This document shows, one piece after another, positions 53,002 to 61,852 of a DNA stretch of 64,000 nucleotides. This stretch comes from Candidatus Babelota bacterium (lineage in GTDB: Bacteria > Babelota > Babeliae > Babelales > Vermiphilaceae), in NCBI GenBank assembly GCA_004375875.1, contig SOKE01000033.1:38468-102467 (forward strand), in the 5' to 3' direction. The position numbers were made by a program, and so were the translations under genes. The notes under the pieces are model-generated. The model did not search any database. It was given only the letters and a program-made list of their open reading frames with translations, and was not told the origin of the DNA. Position 1 is the stretch's first letter; each line of letters begins with the position of its first letter.

Positions 53002-53244
53002 ATGTATTACGTATATTTACTTATCTCAAATAATTATCCAGATCAGATTTATATTGGGTATACCAGGGATGTGAGTCAGCGATTAAAAACTCACAATAAT
53101 GGCGGTTCGCCTCATACGGCAAAATACAAGCCGTGGACGCTTGTTGCTCAGTTTAGCTTTGCGAAACAATCGACTGCTTTAAATTTCGAAAAATATCTCA
53201 AAAGCCAATCAGGTCGAGCATTTATCAAAAAGAGGTTTTTATGA
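53002..53244 (+). CDS. GIY-YIG nuclease-domain protein
   Basis: The protein has 80 residues. The GIY-YIG core is clear: YYVYLLISNN, then YIGYTRDVSQRLKTHNNGG (with the conserved Arg), then FEKYLKSQSG with the catalytic Glu. Small one-domain proteins like this (the UPF0213/YhbQ type) occur widely; the exact role is unclear. Its stop overlaps the next start (ATGA), so the pair is coupled. It is flanked by GC-rich repeats just after the tmRNA, a common insertion site for mobile DNA. Confidence 0.88.
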   Translation: MYYVYLLISNNYPDQIYIGYTRDVSQRLKTHNNGGSPHTAKYKPWTLVAQFSFAKQSTALNFEKYLKSQSGRAFIKKRFL

Positions 53245-53906
53245 TTGATATGCATACTGATAAATCTACTAGAGATCAAAAAATAAATGATCTGAAACCG
53301 CATTTGCCTAAGGCTTTGGAGAACCTCAATGACTTGTGTAAAAAGTGTATAAATTGTTATAAGAATTCGAATTATGCCGATGACGATTTAAGAAAAACAA
53401 TATTTTCGAAGCTTTATCTTCTTCTTGTGGATTTTGCAATACATTGTGATTTGATAATAGAAGAAAAACATTTGAATGAAATTATCAAAAAATGGGGTCT
53501 ATTCAATGTTTCTGCTGCTTATTTAGAAAATTTTTTTAAGTTTGCAATGCGTAGTTTGTATAGTGATTCTATAGAATTGGTTGAACATTTGACTGCTTCG
53601 ATTCTCAAAATACAAAAAGGGAAAACTGTAACTTCTTATAAACCATTTGTGTTAATGGCAAGAGATCTAGTGAAGCAAGGGATAATTGATTCACTAGAAC
53701 AAAAATTCTTAAAGGACTGGGTCAAAGAACAAAGAAATCCGCGACATCGAAATTATGAAGATCATTATAAAGGAGGGGAGCCTATCAAATATGAGTTTCC
53801 TCATGACTTTAGAAAATTTGAGCAATTGATAAATATAATTCAAAAAATAACTATTCATTCTTTCAATGAAGAAGTTTTGTTTGTGGGAGATCAAAATCCA
53901 CGATAA
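53241..53906 (+). CDS. Helical hypothetical protein coupled to GIY-YIG gene
   Basis: The protein has 221 residues, predicted all-helical and soluble, with no signal peptide. It has CKKCINCY near the N-terminus and an EQRNPRHRNYEDH segment late in the chain; the latter recalls the conserved Arg/His loop of HEPN-type proteins, but the spacing does not fit the canonical motif, so no claim is made. Translational coupling with the GIY-YIG gene suggests a two-gene module. I recognise no family. Confidence 0.55.
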   Translation: MIDMHTDKSTRDQKINDLKPHLPKALENLNDLCKKCINCYKNSNYADDDLRKTIFSKLYLLLVDFAIHCDLIIEEKHLNEIIKKWGLFNVSAAYLENFFKFAMRSLYSDSIELVEHLTASILKIQKGKTVTSYKPFVLMARDLVKQGIIDSLEQKFLKDWVKEQRNPRHRNYEDHYKGGEPIKYEFPHDFRKFEQLINIIQKITIHSFNEEVLFVGDQNPR

Positions 53907-53930
53907 GTTTTTTCCAATCAAAAGTTCGCT

Positions 53931-53986
53931 CTGTCCGCCATAGCTCAGAGAGCCGACGGCTGGAAGTGTATCACATGTCTTCCACC
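53931..53986. repeat. GC-rich dispersed element, third copy
   Basis: Contains CTGTCCGCCATAGCTC and two small hairpins (GCTCTG/CAGAGAGC and GGAAGTG/CTTCC-type). It lies right after the 53241 gene and ends in CCACCA. Confidence 0.4.
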
Positions 53987-53988
53987 AA

Positions 53989-54750
53989 TTAAACTCTTTT
54001 TTGAGCCTTTTTTAGTGTTGCGTGATTTGAGCGTACAGAAATAACTGAACTAAGCATTCGTAATCCAGATTTAAGTAATCTAAACTTACTTTCTGCTCTA
54101 TCATGCCATACGGTAGGAATCTCTTTGATTGAAAAACAAAATAATTTACATAGATAAAGTAATTCAACATCAAAGGCCCATTGCCGTTCTTTTAGATGAT
54201 CAATGATTGTTTCAATAACCTGTCGTTTAAAAAGTTTTGCTCCGCATTGGAGATCTTTATAATGTAACCCAAGCATCAATTTGACAAGTGGTTCAAACAC
54301 TAATTTGCTTCCCCATCTTTTTATTGCAGGGCGTGGTGGAATCACTGTAGCACTGCTCATATAGCGACTGGCTATAATTCCATCATAATTATCAATCTTC
54401 TTTATCAAATGATAAAATTCTTGTGCAGATGTTGCCATATCAGCATCAACAAATCCAATAAGTGCAGCATTTCTTTTTAAAGCGTATTTAAAGCCTTCAG
54501 TTATTGCATGTCCTTTTCCCGCTTCAGTTAAATTAAGGACCGTTATGAATTTATATTCATGCGCTATTTTTTGAACAATAGCTGCAGTGTAATCTGTACA
54601 TCCATTGAGTACAACTATAAGTTCACGTATACAATGATTCTTTTCGCATACCAAACTAAAAAAATGACAGTAGGTTTGTAAGGTTTTTCCTATTCTTTTT
54701 TCTTCATTATGAGCGGGAATGATCAGTGCAAGATCCAGTTTAGTTTCCAT
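53989..54750 (-). CDS. Polyprenyl-phosphate-type family 2 glycosyltransferase
   Basis: The frame continues upstream to 54801, but that TTG start would overlap the upstream gene by 35 bases; ATG at 54750 is preferred and gives 253 residues. GT2 signatures: LALIIPAHNEEKRIGKTL, AGKGHAITEGFKYAL, FVDADMATSAQEF (metal site), KDLQCGAKLFKRQ, and WAFDVELLYL, as in dolichyl-phosphate glucosyltransferase (ALG5) and bacterial homologues. The product would be a lipid-linked sugar for extracytoplasmic transfer, fitting the membrane glycosyltransferase at 60395. It follows the fusion gene at 54767 on the same strand. Confidence 0.8.
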   Translation of the reverse strand: METKLDLALIIPAHNEEKRIGKTLQTYCHFFSLVCEKNHCIRELIVVLNGCTDYTAAIVQKIAHEYKFITVLNLTEAGKGHAITEGFKYALKRNAALIGFVDADMATSAQEFYHLIKKIDNYDGIIASRYMSSATVIPPRPAIKRWGSKLVFEPLVKLMLGLHYKDLQCGAKLFKRQVIETIIDHLKERQWAFDVELLYLCKLFCFSIKEIPTVWHDRAESKFRLLKSGLRMLSSVISVRSNHATLKKAQKRV

Positions 54751-54766
54751 TATTTTCACATAAGTA

Positions 54767-56257
54767 TTAAAATCGCCACAACTTAAATTTTTTAAAGGCA
54801 ATGATACACATTTGACATAATATTAATCCGTGCAAAAAACGCTTTATCGCAGTTTTGCCATAGATGCGATTTTTATAATGTACTGGCAGATCAATAATTT
54901 TCAACTGCAATCGAGTTGCTCCAAATAGAAGATCAAAATCTCCAAAGGGATCAAATGAACAAAATAAGGCACGATTTTGGTCAATTCGTTTATAATCATG
55001 TCGCCACAGTACCTTTGTTCCACATAATGTATCCTTCATCTGTTGTCCTAATAACCATGAAAGAACTTTACTAAAGAAAAAATTAGCAAGCATACTGAAA
55101 ATACCCATTGCACGTGATTCCATGCGATAGACTAAGCGTGATCCATTTATAAATTCTCCTTTTCCATTGATCAGCGCATTAAAAAAATTTTGCAATTCTT
55201 GTGGAGGGACTGTTAAATCTGCATCTAAAATCATAATAATGTCACCACGAGCTTTTGAGCACCCTAAACGTACCGCATCACCCTTGCCAACTCCTTGTTG
55301 TTTGTAGTAATGAATAGATTTTTTGGGATAGATATGCTGTGCTCGTTTAATTTCTTCAAGTGTTCCATCAGTTGAACCTCCTTCAACAAAAATAAGTTCT
55401 GTCTTTTTGCCCATCTGAGGACATAGCCGAATTGCCTGCTCTATAGTTCCTTTTTCATTTTTACAGGGGATAATAACAGAAACAGAAGTAGCTGCCGGGT
55501 CATGGCAAAAAGTGGAAGGACGAGCTACTAACCAATTATGCAGACTTAAATGCTTAATAAGGGGAAGATGTACAAGCAATGTATTACACAGGGAAGATAA
55601 CAACGGAATATAAAAGGGAAGAAGCATATATCGACCGGTAGTAACAACTTCAAATTCTGCTAAGTTCAAAAAAGAGCGCAGATCATAAGGAGAAAACCAA
55701 TTTTTAAAAGTCGTAGCTCGACGCAACCCTAATTTTTGAGCAAGTAATAAAGCTGGCTCCCAGACATGAGAATAAGATTCAATAATAATACGCGTTCGAG
55801 AATTGCAAAATCGATGTAATTCTTGCAGTAATTTTTGAATATCATGAACATCCATTGTTACAAGCGAAAGAAGAATATAATCAAATGGTTGATCAACGGG
55901 AAGTTCGGCTATTATGCCATGATAAAAATGATAATGAGGATAAAGAAACGCTCCATTCATTAAGGCTTCTTTATCGTCATCCAAACATACTCCAAAAGAA
56001 GGCTTTAAAACATCAAGGATATACCCATTTTTGCCATTAATATGTAAAATACGCATCCCTTCAGGAACCAAGACGCGATAAAACCGTTTTACCCAGCTAT
56101 GGTAGTAGTGATTTTTGCGAAGCCAATATATAAACGATTTGGCATCTTTTTCTTGTTCGAGTGTGTTTTCTCTAACCTTTTCCATCCCTTTTCTGTGGCT
56201 GTTTGATTTTTGAAGATTATTTATTTTTTCTTGATTGAGCCTTCTTACTTGAACCAT
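54767..56257 (-). CDS. Methyltransferase-like and family 2 glycosyltransferase fusion
   Basis: The protein has 496 residues. Residues 40-235 resemble a class I SAM methyltransferase (MRILHINGKNGYILDVL as the glycine loop, FDYILLSLVTMDVHDIQKLL). Residues 255-490 are a GT2 domain with SVSVIIPCKNEKGTIEQAI, GKGDAVRLGCSKARGDIIM, LDADLTVPPQEL and DTLCGTKVLWRHDYK. A C-terminal amphipathic helix may touch the membrane. Fusions of these two domains are seen in bacterial polysaccharide loci. A possible later start is Met25. It forms an operon with the GT2 gene at 53989. Confidence 0.8.
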   Translation of the reverse strand: MVQVRRLNQEKINNLQKSNSHRKGMEKVRENTLEQEKDAKSFIYWLRKNHYYHSWVKRFYRVLVPEGMRILHINGKNGYILDVLKPSFGVCLDDDKEALMNGAFLYPHYHFYHGIIAELPVDQPFDYILLSLVTMDVHDIQKLLQELHRFCNSRTRIIIESYSHVWEPALLLAQKLGLRRATTFKNWFSPYDLRSFLNLAEFEVVTTGRYMLLPFYIPLLSSLCNTLLVHLPLIKHLSLHNWLVARPSTFCHDPAATSVSVIIPCKNEKGTIEQAIRLCPQMGKKTELIFVEGGSTDGTLEEIKRAQHIYPKKSIHYYKQQGVGKGDAVRLGCSKARGDIIMILDADLTVPPQELQNFFNALINGKGEFINGSRLVYRMESRAMGIFSMLANFFFSKVLSWLLGQQMKDTLCGTKVLWRHDYKRIDQNRALFCSFDPFGDFDLLFGATRLQLKIIDLPVHYKNRIYGKTAIKRFLHGLILCQMCIIAFKKFKLWRF

Positions 56258-56488
56258 CTTGAACCATGAGTTTTCTATCTGAAAATTTTTCTCTGAAATC
56301 GCTCTGATTTTTGTTTCCAGATTGAATATAAAAAATTGCTAAAATATCAAAAAAATGCTAGAGTATAGATACCACAATTCCGCATAAAAATAAATCTAAA
56401 AAATTTGAGATAGAAAATGGTGGTTAAGTGGTAGCGGAAGTTACAAGGTCCAATTAATAAATTGTTAAAAAATAATTGAGGATTAAAA

Positions 56489-57742
56489 ATGAAGAACCAA
56501 TTAAAACTATTTATTCTTACTTTTATTTGTGCAGTATTTTCTCCTTCGATCATTGCAGTTAAGTCTTTGAAGCAGTTGTGTATAAATCAACTTCCACAGG
56601 TGTTAGTATCAGATGATATGCTTGAGCAGTTCAGAAATAGTCCTGATTTTATTCAAGAAATGGGATTAAACTTTGTAGAGCAAAAATATCAAAATAAGAT
56701 GAAAGATGCTATTCTTTCTTCATACTGTCCTACTGTAAATGCGTTAAGACTCAAGGCTTGGCTAGTAAGTATATCACCTATTACTCTCGCTATTTCATTA
56801 ACTGATCATAATGGGCCGGTCAATTCAGTAGCCTGGTCACCCGATGGCAGTCGCCTTGCTACTGGTTCAGATGATAGAACTGCAAAAATCTGGGATTCAC
56901 AAAATGGTGGTGCTCCTTTACATATCTTTGACCATAATGGTAGTGTCAACTCAATAGCTTGGTCACCAGATGGAAGTCACCTTGCTACTGGTTCAGATGA
57001 CTACACTGCAAAAATTTGGAACTCAGAAACAGGAGATCTTTTACATACCCTTGACCATGATTGCTGGGTCACTTCAATAGCTTGGTCACCAGATGGCAGT
57101 AGTCTTGCTACTGCTTCAGAGGACAGAACTGCAAAAATTTGGGATTCACAAAATGGTGGTGCTCCTTTGCATACTATTAACCATAATAGCTCTGTCTACT
57201 CCTGGTCACCAGACGGCAGTCGCCTTGCTACTGCTTCAAAAAAATGGACTTCAAAAATCTGGAATACACAGTACGATACTTTTTTGCAAGAGCTCACTGG
57301 ACATAAAAAAATTATCCTATCAATGGCTTGGTCGCCAGATGGAAGTCGCATTGCTACTGGTTCAAAAGACAGGACTTTAAGAATCTGGAATTCCCAAACT
57401 GGTGCTCTTATGAACATCGTCACCGACTGTAATTACTCTGTCAGTTCAGTAGCTTGGTCGCCAGATGGAAGTCGTCTTGCTACTGGTTCATTTGACAGCA
57501 GCACTGCAAAAATCTGGAATCTAGCTCAGCTTAAAGATTTATCATTGGATCAAATACTCTTTCTTGTTCTTGTATATCATGATTATTGCAACAACCAGCC
57601 ATTAACATTGAATGATTCTCATGAACATCTTTATACCATTTATTGTTCATTGCCAGCTGATATACAAAACAGCATCAGTAATAGAATTCATATATCCAGT
57701 TGCACGGAAGATGATTATTGGGAATATGGATATTGTTACTAG
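56489..57742 (+). CDS. Secreted WD40-repeat protein
   Basis: The protein has 417 residues. GATTGAGGA lies before the ATG. A signal peptide at about 1-24 (LKLFILTFICAVFSPSIIAV) is followed by a helical region to about 105 and then six clear WD40 repeats with WSPDGSRLATGS and AKIW signatures to about 350. Repeat four lacks two residues (YSWSPDG). A C-terminal helical region (LSLDQILFLVLVYHDY) follows. WD40 propellers are protein-binding platforms; in this setting a host-directed scaffold or adaptor is plausible. Six visible blades are one short of a closed seven-blade propeller, and the flank may complete it. Confidence 0.88.
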   Translation: MKNQLKLFILTFICAVFSPSIIAVKSLKQLCINQLPQVLVSDDMLEQFRNSPDFIQEMGLNFVEQKYQNKMKDAILSSYCPTVNALRLKAWLVSISPITLAISLTDHNGPVNSVAWSPDGSRLATGSDDRTAKIWDSQNGGAPLHIFDHNGSVNSIAWSPDGSHLATGSDDYTAKIWNSETGDLLHTLDHDCWVTSIAWSPDGSSLATASEDRTAKIWDSQNGGAPLHTINHNSSVYSWSPDGSRLATASKKWTSKIWNTQYDTFLQELTGHKKIILSMAWSPDGSRIATGSKDRTLRIWNSQTGALMNIVTDCNYSVSSVAWSPDGSRLATGSFDSSTAKIWNLAQLKDLSLDQILFLVLVYHDYCNNQPLTLNDSHEHLYTIYCSLPADIQNSISNRIHISSCTEDDYWEYGYCY

Positions 57743-57909
57743 GGGAGCTGCAGTTGTTGCCGGTTTCATAATTTATAAATGGTTAAGAAAATAAATTAAT
57801 TTGGTACTTTCTTGAAACTCATTGATAATTTTACTTGATTGCTCCTATCTTTAAAAAATAGTAGAGTATTCATGGTAATTTTGTATAGATTTTTTAAAGA
57901 GAAAAATAG

Positions 57910-58686
57910 ATGAAGAAAATTTATTTATATATTCTCATTTCTGTTTTTATTGTATGCAGTCTGTCTTTGATTTTATGGTTTTTGTATGCTCGTAACGAGA
58001 GAATTAAGCTCTATGCTTTTTATACTCCCTCACATGAAAAACTATTGAACGAATGGTTTTTGCCTTCTTTACGCTCGTGTGATAATTATGAGATTATTCT
58101 TGAACGGTTTGAGCAAGAATGTCCCTCGGGAACTTTTATGGAGCATGGATGGTTTGATACTATGAGTCATAAAGTAGATTTAATTATCAGAGCAATAAAG
58201 GAAAATTGGGGGGACATATTTGTACATGCTGATGTTGATATCCAATTTTTTGGTCCTACACAACAAGTGATACGAGAGTTGATGCACGATAAAGATATGC
58301 TTTTTCAACTTGATACTCCTTATGGTATGCCATGTGCAGGTTTTTTTGCATGTAGAGGAAATGTAAAAACGTTGTCGGTGTGGCAAGAAATAGGGAATAT
58401 GTTGACTGATAAAAACAATAAGAAGAATGACCAGCTGTTGCTGTGGGATTTAATAAAGGTTCGCAATCCATATTCTGTTAAATGGAGTTATCTTCCCTCA
58501 GATAAATTTATTGGCGGTGGAACGTTTACTGGTAATGTATGGGAATCTGGTATGCCTTTAACGGTTCCTGGTGGTGTTTTGATGCATCATGCCAATTCTA
58601 CCATTGGTATGGAAAATAAAATAAAGCAGTTGCAGCATGCCCATACCATTGTTGCAGAAAGAGTGAAGAATAATAAATCTTCTTAA
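57910..58686 (+). CDS. Anchored nucleotide-diphospho-sugar transferase-like protein
   Basis: The protein has 258 residues. A hydrophobic helix at 4-26 (YLYILISVFIVCSLSLILWF) precedes a domain with KLYAFYTPSHEKLLNEWFL, MSHKVDLIIRAIKEN, FVHADVDIQFFGP (DxD metal site) and FFACRGN, resembling GT77-type nucleotide-diphospho-sugar transferases. KNDQLLLWDLI matches the acceptor-side 'DQ' motif. It lies 19 bases before the GMP gene and is probably co-transcribed. Donor unknown. Confidence 0.72.
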   Translation: MKKIYLYILISVFIVCSLSLILWFLYARNERIKLYAFYTPSHEKLLNEWFLPSLRSCDNYEIILERFEQECPSGTFMEHGWFDTMSHKVDLIIRAIKENWGDIFVHADVDIQFFGPTQQVIRELMHDKDMLFQLDTPYGMPCAGFFACRGNVKTLSVWQEIGNMLTDKNNKKNDQLLLWDLIKVRNPYSVKWSYLPSDKFIGGGTFTGNVWESGMPLTVPGGVLMHHANSTIGMENKIKQLQHAHTIVAERVKNNKSS

Positions 58687-58711
58687 CTATTGTTTTTAGA
58701 GGGTAGTGCTC

Positions 58712-59755
58712 ATGAATTCGGAACATCTTTATGCAGTTATCCTTGCAGGTGGCTGTAGTGAACGTTTATGGCCGCTCAGTCGCCAGTGCAAACCGAAACA
58801 GTTTTTGAGTATTGATAATAAAAAAACATTGCTTGAGCAGACAATCGATCGGATCTCATCATTTATTAACATAGAAAATATCTGGATTAGCACTACAAAA
58901 AACTATAAAAAAATGGTTCTTTCGCATACGAGTGCAAAAAGATTAATTATTGAACCATGTATGCGTAATACTGCTCCTTCTGTTATTTTGGCTTGCTTAA
59001 AGCTTATCCAACAAGATCCTGATGCTACTATTATTTTCGTTCCTACCGATTCTTTCATTCCTGATGAAGAGAAAGAATTTTTTGTGCACGATGCATGCAT
59101 AGCTCTTGATTTTGCCAACAAATTTGATTGCATTACCCTTTTGGGAGTCAAACCTACGTACCCTGCTACCGGATATGGATATATTGAATATGTTTTACCG
59201 AGCGATATAAAACATAAAAAACCGCTTATGGTTAAGCAATTTCATGAAAAACCTTCAATTATTATTGCTAATAGTTATGTGAATAAAGAAAATATGCTTT
59301 GGAATAGTGGTGTAATATGTGCAAAAGCATCTGTTATTATTGAGGAATTCAAAGCGCTCGCGCCTGATATGTATGAGAGCATTCAGGCATATCTGCAAGG
59401 TGGAATTGCGTATAGTCAGGTGAGATCTGATTCTATCGATTATGTTCTTCTTGAGAAAAGTAAATACATCTATGTGTTACCAGTGGATTTTAGTTGGTGT
59501 GATATTGGTTCTATTGCAACTTTTGTTACGCTAAAAAATCAGTATGCAGATTTCAATGATAAACTTATTGCTATTAAATCGCATAATAACAATATAGAAA
59601 TAAATGATGATACGCTTACTGTATTAATTGGTGTGGATGATTTATGTATTATAAAAACAGCTGATGTCCTACTAATCGTAAAGAAAGATCATGCAGAACA
59701 GGTTCGTGAAATTCTTGCTCACCTTCGGCAGCATGATCAAGAAGATTATCTATAG
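58712..59755 (+). CDS. manC: Mannose-1-phosphate guanylyltransferase
   Basis: ATG at 58712 is chosen over GTG 58706 because the ribosome site GAGGG fits it better. The 347-residue protein makes GDP-mannose from mannose-1-phosphate and GTP. Signatures: YAVILAGGCSERLWPLSR (nucleotide loop), KPKQFLSID, FVPTDSFIPDEEKEF, FHEKPSIIIANSY, NSGVICAKASVI, and DFSWCDIGS. It lacks the phosphomannose isomerase domain of bifunctional ManC. With gmd and fcl at 29965-32127 it completes the path to GDP-L-fucose. No mannose-phosphate mutase is in the window. Confidence 0.93.
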   Translation: MNSEHLYAVILAGGCSERLWPLSRQCKPKQFLSIDNKKTLLEQTIDRISSFINIENIWISTTKNYKKMVLSHTSAKRLIIEPCMRNTAPSVILACLKLIQQDPDATIIFVPTDSFIPDEEKEFFVHDACIALDFANKFDCITLLGVKPTYPATGYGYIEYVLPSDIKHKKPLMVKQFHEKPSIIIANSYVNKENMLWNSGVICAKASVIIEEFKALAPDMYESIQAYLQGGIAYSQVRSDSIDYVLLEKSKYIYVLPVDFSWCDIGSIATFVTLKNQYADFNDKLIAIKSHNNNIEINDDTLTVLIGVDDLCIIKTADVLLIVKKDHAEQVREILAHLRQHDQEDYL

Positions 59756-59875
59756 TTGTTAGCTAATTTTTTTTGCCTTTATTTATCTTATAACTTTAAT
59801 TGCCTCATGCCGGCAGGGCATAAATATATTAAATATATAAATATATTGCGTGCCCAATATATTTAATACAAGGGC

Positions 59876-59899
59876 AAATAAGGGAGGGATCCCTTATTT
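59876..59899. repeat. Inverted repeat
   Basis: AAATAAGGG and CCCTTATTT form a perfect nine-base stem around a six-base loop. No T run follows. Confidence 0.8.
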
Positions 59900-60069
59900 A
59901 TCCCTCTAGCGCTTAAAAGGTAACCTCTCGCCTTCGGCTCGGATCACACTATAAGCGCGAATGAACTACATAATTATTTTTTTATCTGGTAAAAAACCGG
60001 TAGCGCGACCATGACCTGCGCACGGCTTAAGCTTTCATCTTGTTCTATGCCGTGAAGCCAGGAGCCTGT

Positions 60070-60095
60070 CCGTCGTAGCCTATGCGAAGTCGGAT
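60070..60095. repeat. GC-rich dispersed element, copy
   Basis: TCCGTCGTAGCCTATGCGAAG followed by TCGGA; pairs with 60140-60165 by shared GTAGCC and GCGAAG core. Confidence 0.5.
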
Positions 60096-60139
60096 CATGC
60101 ATTCGCGCGGAAAAAGGATCCAACAGACTGTTGGCCCTG

Positions 60140-60165
60140 CCCGAAGTAGCCTTGGCGAAGGCGGG
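60140..60165. repeat. GC-rich dispersed element, copy
   Basis: CCCGAAGTAGCCTTGGCGAAG followed by GCGGG; same core as 60070-60095 and a hairpin of its own. Confidence 0.55.
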
Positions 60166-60177
60166 TGTCTTTTTCGT

Positions 60178-60207
60178 CAAGGTATTTTGGACAAGCAAAA
60201 TACCTTG
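60178..60207. repeat. Perfect 11-bp inverted repeat
   Basis: CAAGGTATTTT and AAAATACCTTG with an eight-base loop. It could be a terminator-like or repeat hairpin. Confidence 0.75.
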
Positions 60208-60394
60208 TGCTGCCCGCATAGGGCTCTCTTGCGTTTCTCAAAATAGTTTTTTTGCAGAATTTTAAAAATCTTATTCAATTCTAATCATTAAAAATTGTGA
60301 AAGAAAAATTGTTGACGCTCCTTATCAAGGGTGCTATAGCTGAGATGCAATTGCACAAATATATCATTGAAAGAATAAATTCCAAGGAGATCAG

Positions 60395-61852
60395 GTGCGT
60401 ATAACAGAAAAAGTAAGGGCTTTATTAAATGCCAAACCAACAAAGAAGAATATGTTATTACTTTTTTTTATGGCATTTCTACTGCGATCGGCAATATTCT
60501 TTTTTTATATCCAATATAATGAACGATATAATCAAGCTGATACGGCAGATTATCATAACTGTGCGGTGAGTATGGCAACTGGTCAAGGTATGTATGTGAA
60601 TGGCTATCCGCGTTTTTGGCGTGCTCCAGGGTATCCCTTTTATTTGCATCTCTTTTATAACCTGTTTGGTGTAAAAAGTAGAACATTTAATGATAATCAT
60701 TCTGCTCAAATGGCTGCATTGTGGATTCAAATTGCACTCTGTTCTTTACTCCCAATTATTATCTTTTATCTTGCCTTAATGCTTACTGGAGTATTATCAA
60801 TTGCTTGGATTTCTGCCTGGATTGCTGTATTTCATTTAGGATTTGTTCTTTCAAGTACTTTTTTAATGACCGATGGGCTTGGAACGCTTCTCTTCTATCT
60901 ATTTTTAATCTTTTTTTATTCCTCATTTGCGGTTATCGGAGAAAAGGTTTGCACTGGTAGTTTATGGTGGATTTCTCTTGCTTCATTTACGTTAGGAATT
61001 TTAACCTATATTCGTCCAATGGGAAATTATGTATTTGTTGTTTCGCTTTTATTGCTCGCGGTTCTTGCTAAAGGAGTATGGTCTGAAAAAATAAAAAAGA
61101 TGTTCCTCTTTGCTCTCATATTTTTAGGACTAATCGGAGGATGGTATGTCAGAAATTATCATTTGACTGGTAAAATTTTTTTCTGTCCTATGTTTGGTCT
61201 TTATTTAAACACATTTGTTGCACCAAAGATTGCAGTGAGAATTAATGGTGGCACATTAGAAGAAAATTGGAAACAGCAACAGAGATGGGGGCATCAAGAA
61301 ACTATCAAAGTTGCGCAATCACTTCGTGGTTCTGGGTATCTGGTTGTACCAGAAATTGAATATGGAAGAGCAGCGTGGCCACTTATTTTAAGTCATCCAT
61401 TATGGGCGTTTCAAGATTGGATGCAGCAAGTGCTTAAAACAACAGTTGATATGTTTTCAAGCCAGCATCTTGTTGCATTAGCGCGCGGAGATTATTGTGA
61501 ACCGCTAGAAGAATTTCTTTCTGATAAAATTAAAGATGTGCTGTATAGACAACCAATGTCATTATTTATGCGTTTACTTTGCTGGCTTGAATTATTGTTT
61601 ACTATCCTTATTTGGATTGGTCTTTCATTTGGATTTTTCTTATTTATGGTAGTGCCATTGGTTAAGTGTTTTTGTGTTGAAGGATATTACAAACGTATTG
61701 CTTTATTGTGGCTTAAAACAGCTCCGTTTATTGGTGCAGTTGTATTCATGACTGGAGGGTATGGTTATGCGCGCTTACGTTTGCCGGTCGATTTGCTCAT
61801 GATTATACTTTCATTTTCTTTCTGGTATTGGGCTGTGAAGAAGAAGGTGTAG
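60395..61852 (+). CDS. Multi-pass membrane glycosyltransferase (PMT/ArnT-like, GT-C)
   Basis: The protein has 485 residues, starting at GTG with AAGGAGA before it. About ten membrane helices are visible. After the first helix the loop has QYNERYNQADTADYHNCAVS, where Asp residues match the conserved acidic catalytic site of GT-C enzymes, then GYPRFWRAPGYPF (R-P-G-Y, typical of PMT_2 family). These enzymes transfer sugars from lipid carriers to proteins or lipids outside the inner membrane. The polyprenyl-phosphate GT at 53989 could supply the donor. It overlaps the convergent flippase gene by 88 bases. Confidence 0.8.
   Translation: MRITEKVRALLNAKPTKKNMLLLFFMAFLLRSAIFFFYIQYNERYNQADTADYHNCAVSMATGQGMYVNGYPRFWRAPGYPFYLHLFYNLFGVKSRTFNDNHSAQMAALWIQIALCSLLPIIIFYLALMLTGVLSIAWISAWIAVFHLGFVLSSTFLMTDGLGTLLFYLFLIFFYSSFAVIGEKVCTGSLWWISLASFTLGILTYIRPMGNYVFVVSLLLLAVLAKGVWSEKIKKMFLFALIFLGLIGGWYVRNYHLTGKIFFCPMFGLYLNTFVAPKIAVRINGGTLEENWKQQQRWGHQETIKVAQSLRGSGYLVVPEIEYGRAAWPLILSHPLWAFQDWMQQVLKTTVDMFSSQHLVALARGDYCEPLEEFLSDKIKDVLYRQPMSLFMRLLCWLELLFTILIWIGLSFGFFLFMVVPLVKCFCVEGYYKRIALLWLKTAPFIGAVVFMTGGYGYARLRLPVDLLMIILSFSFWYWAVKKKV

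Larger units (their letters stand above)
59756..60394. other. 639-bp intergenic region with GC-rich repeats and hairpins
   Basis: No credible gene. It holds AT-rich direct repeats of TAAATATATT near 59821-59850, the inverted repeat at 59876-59899, GC-rich elements at 60070 and 60140, and a hairpin at 60178-60207. Confidence 0.55.

Noticed and set aside
53241..53906. HEPN RNase assignment from an Arg/His segment
   Set aside because: The spacing RNPRH does not fit the R-x4-6-H motif, so the family is left open.
52804..53988. Possible attachment-site duplication of the tmRNA 3' end near 53980
   Set aside because: Only TCCACCA matches between the two places and no integrase is present; too short to claim.
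59821..59870. AT-rich repeats as replication iterons
   Set aside because: Only two or three imperfect TAAATATATT copies, no DnaA boxes and no replication initiator gene.
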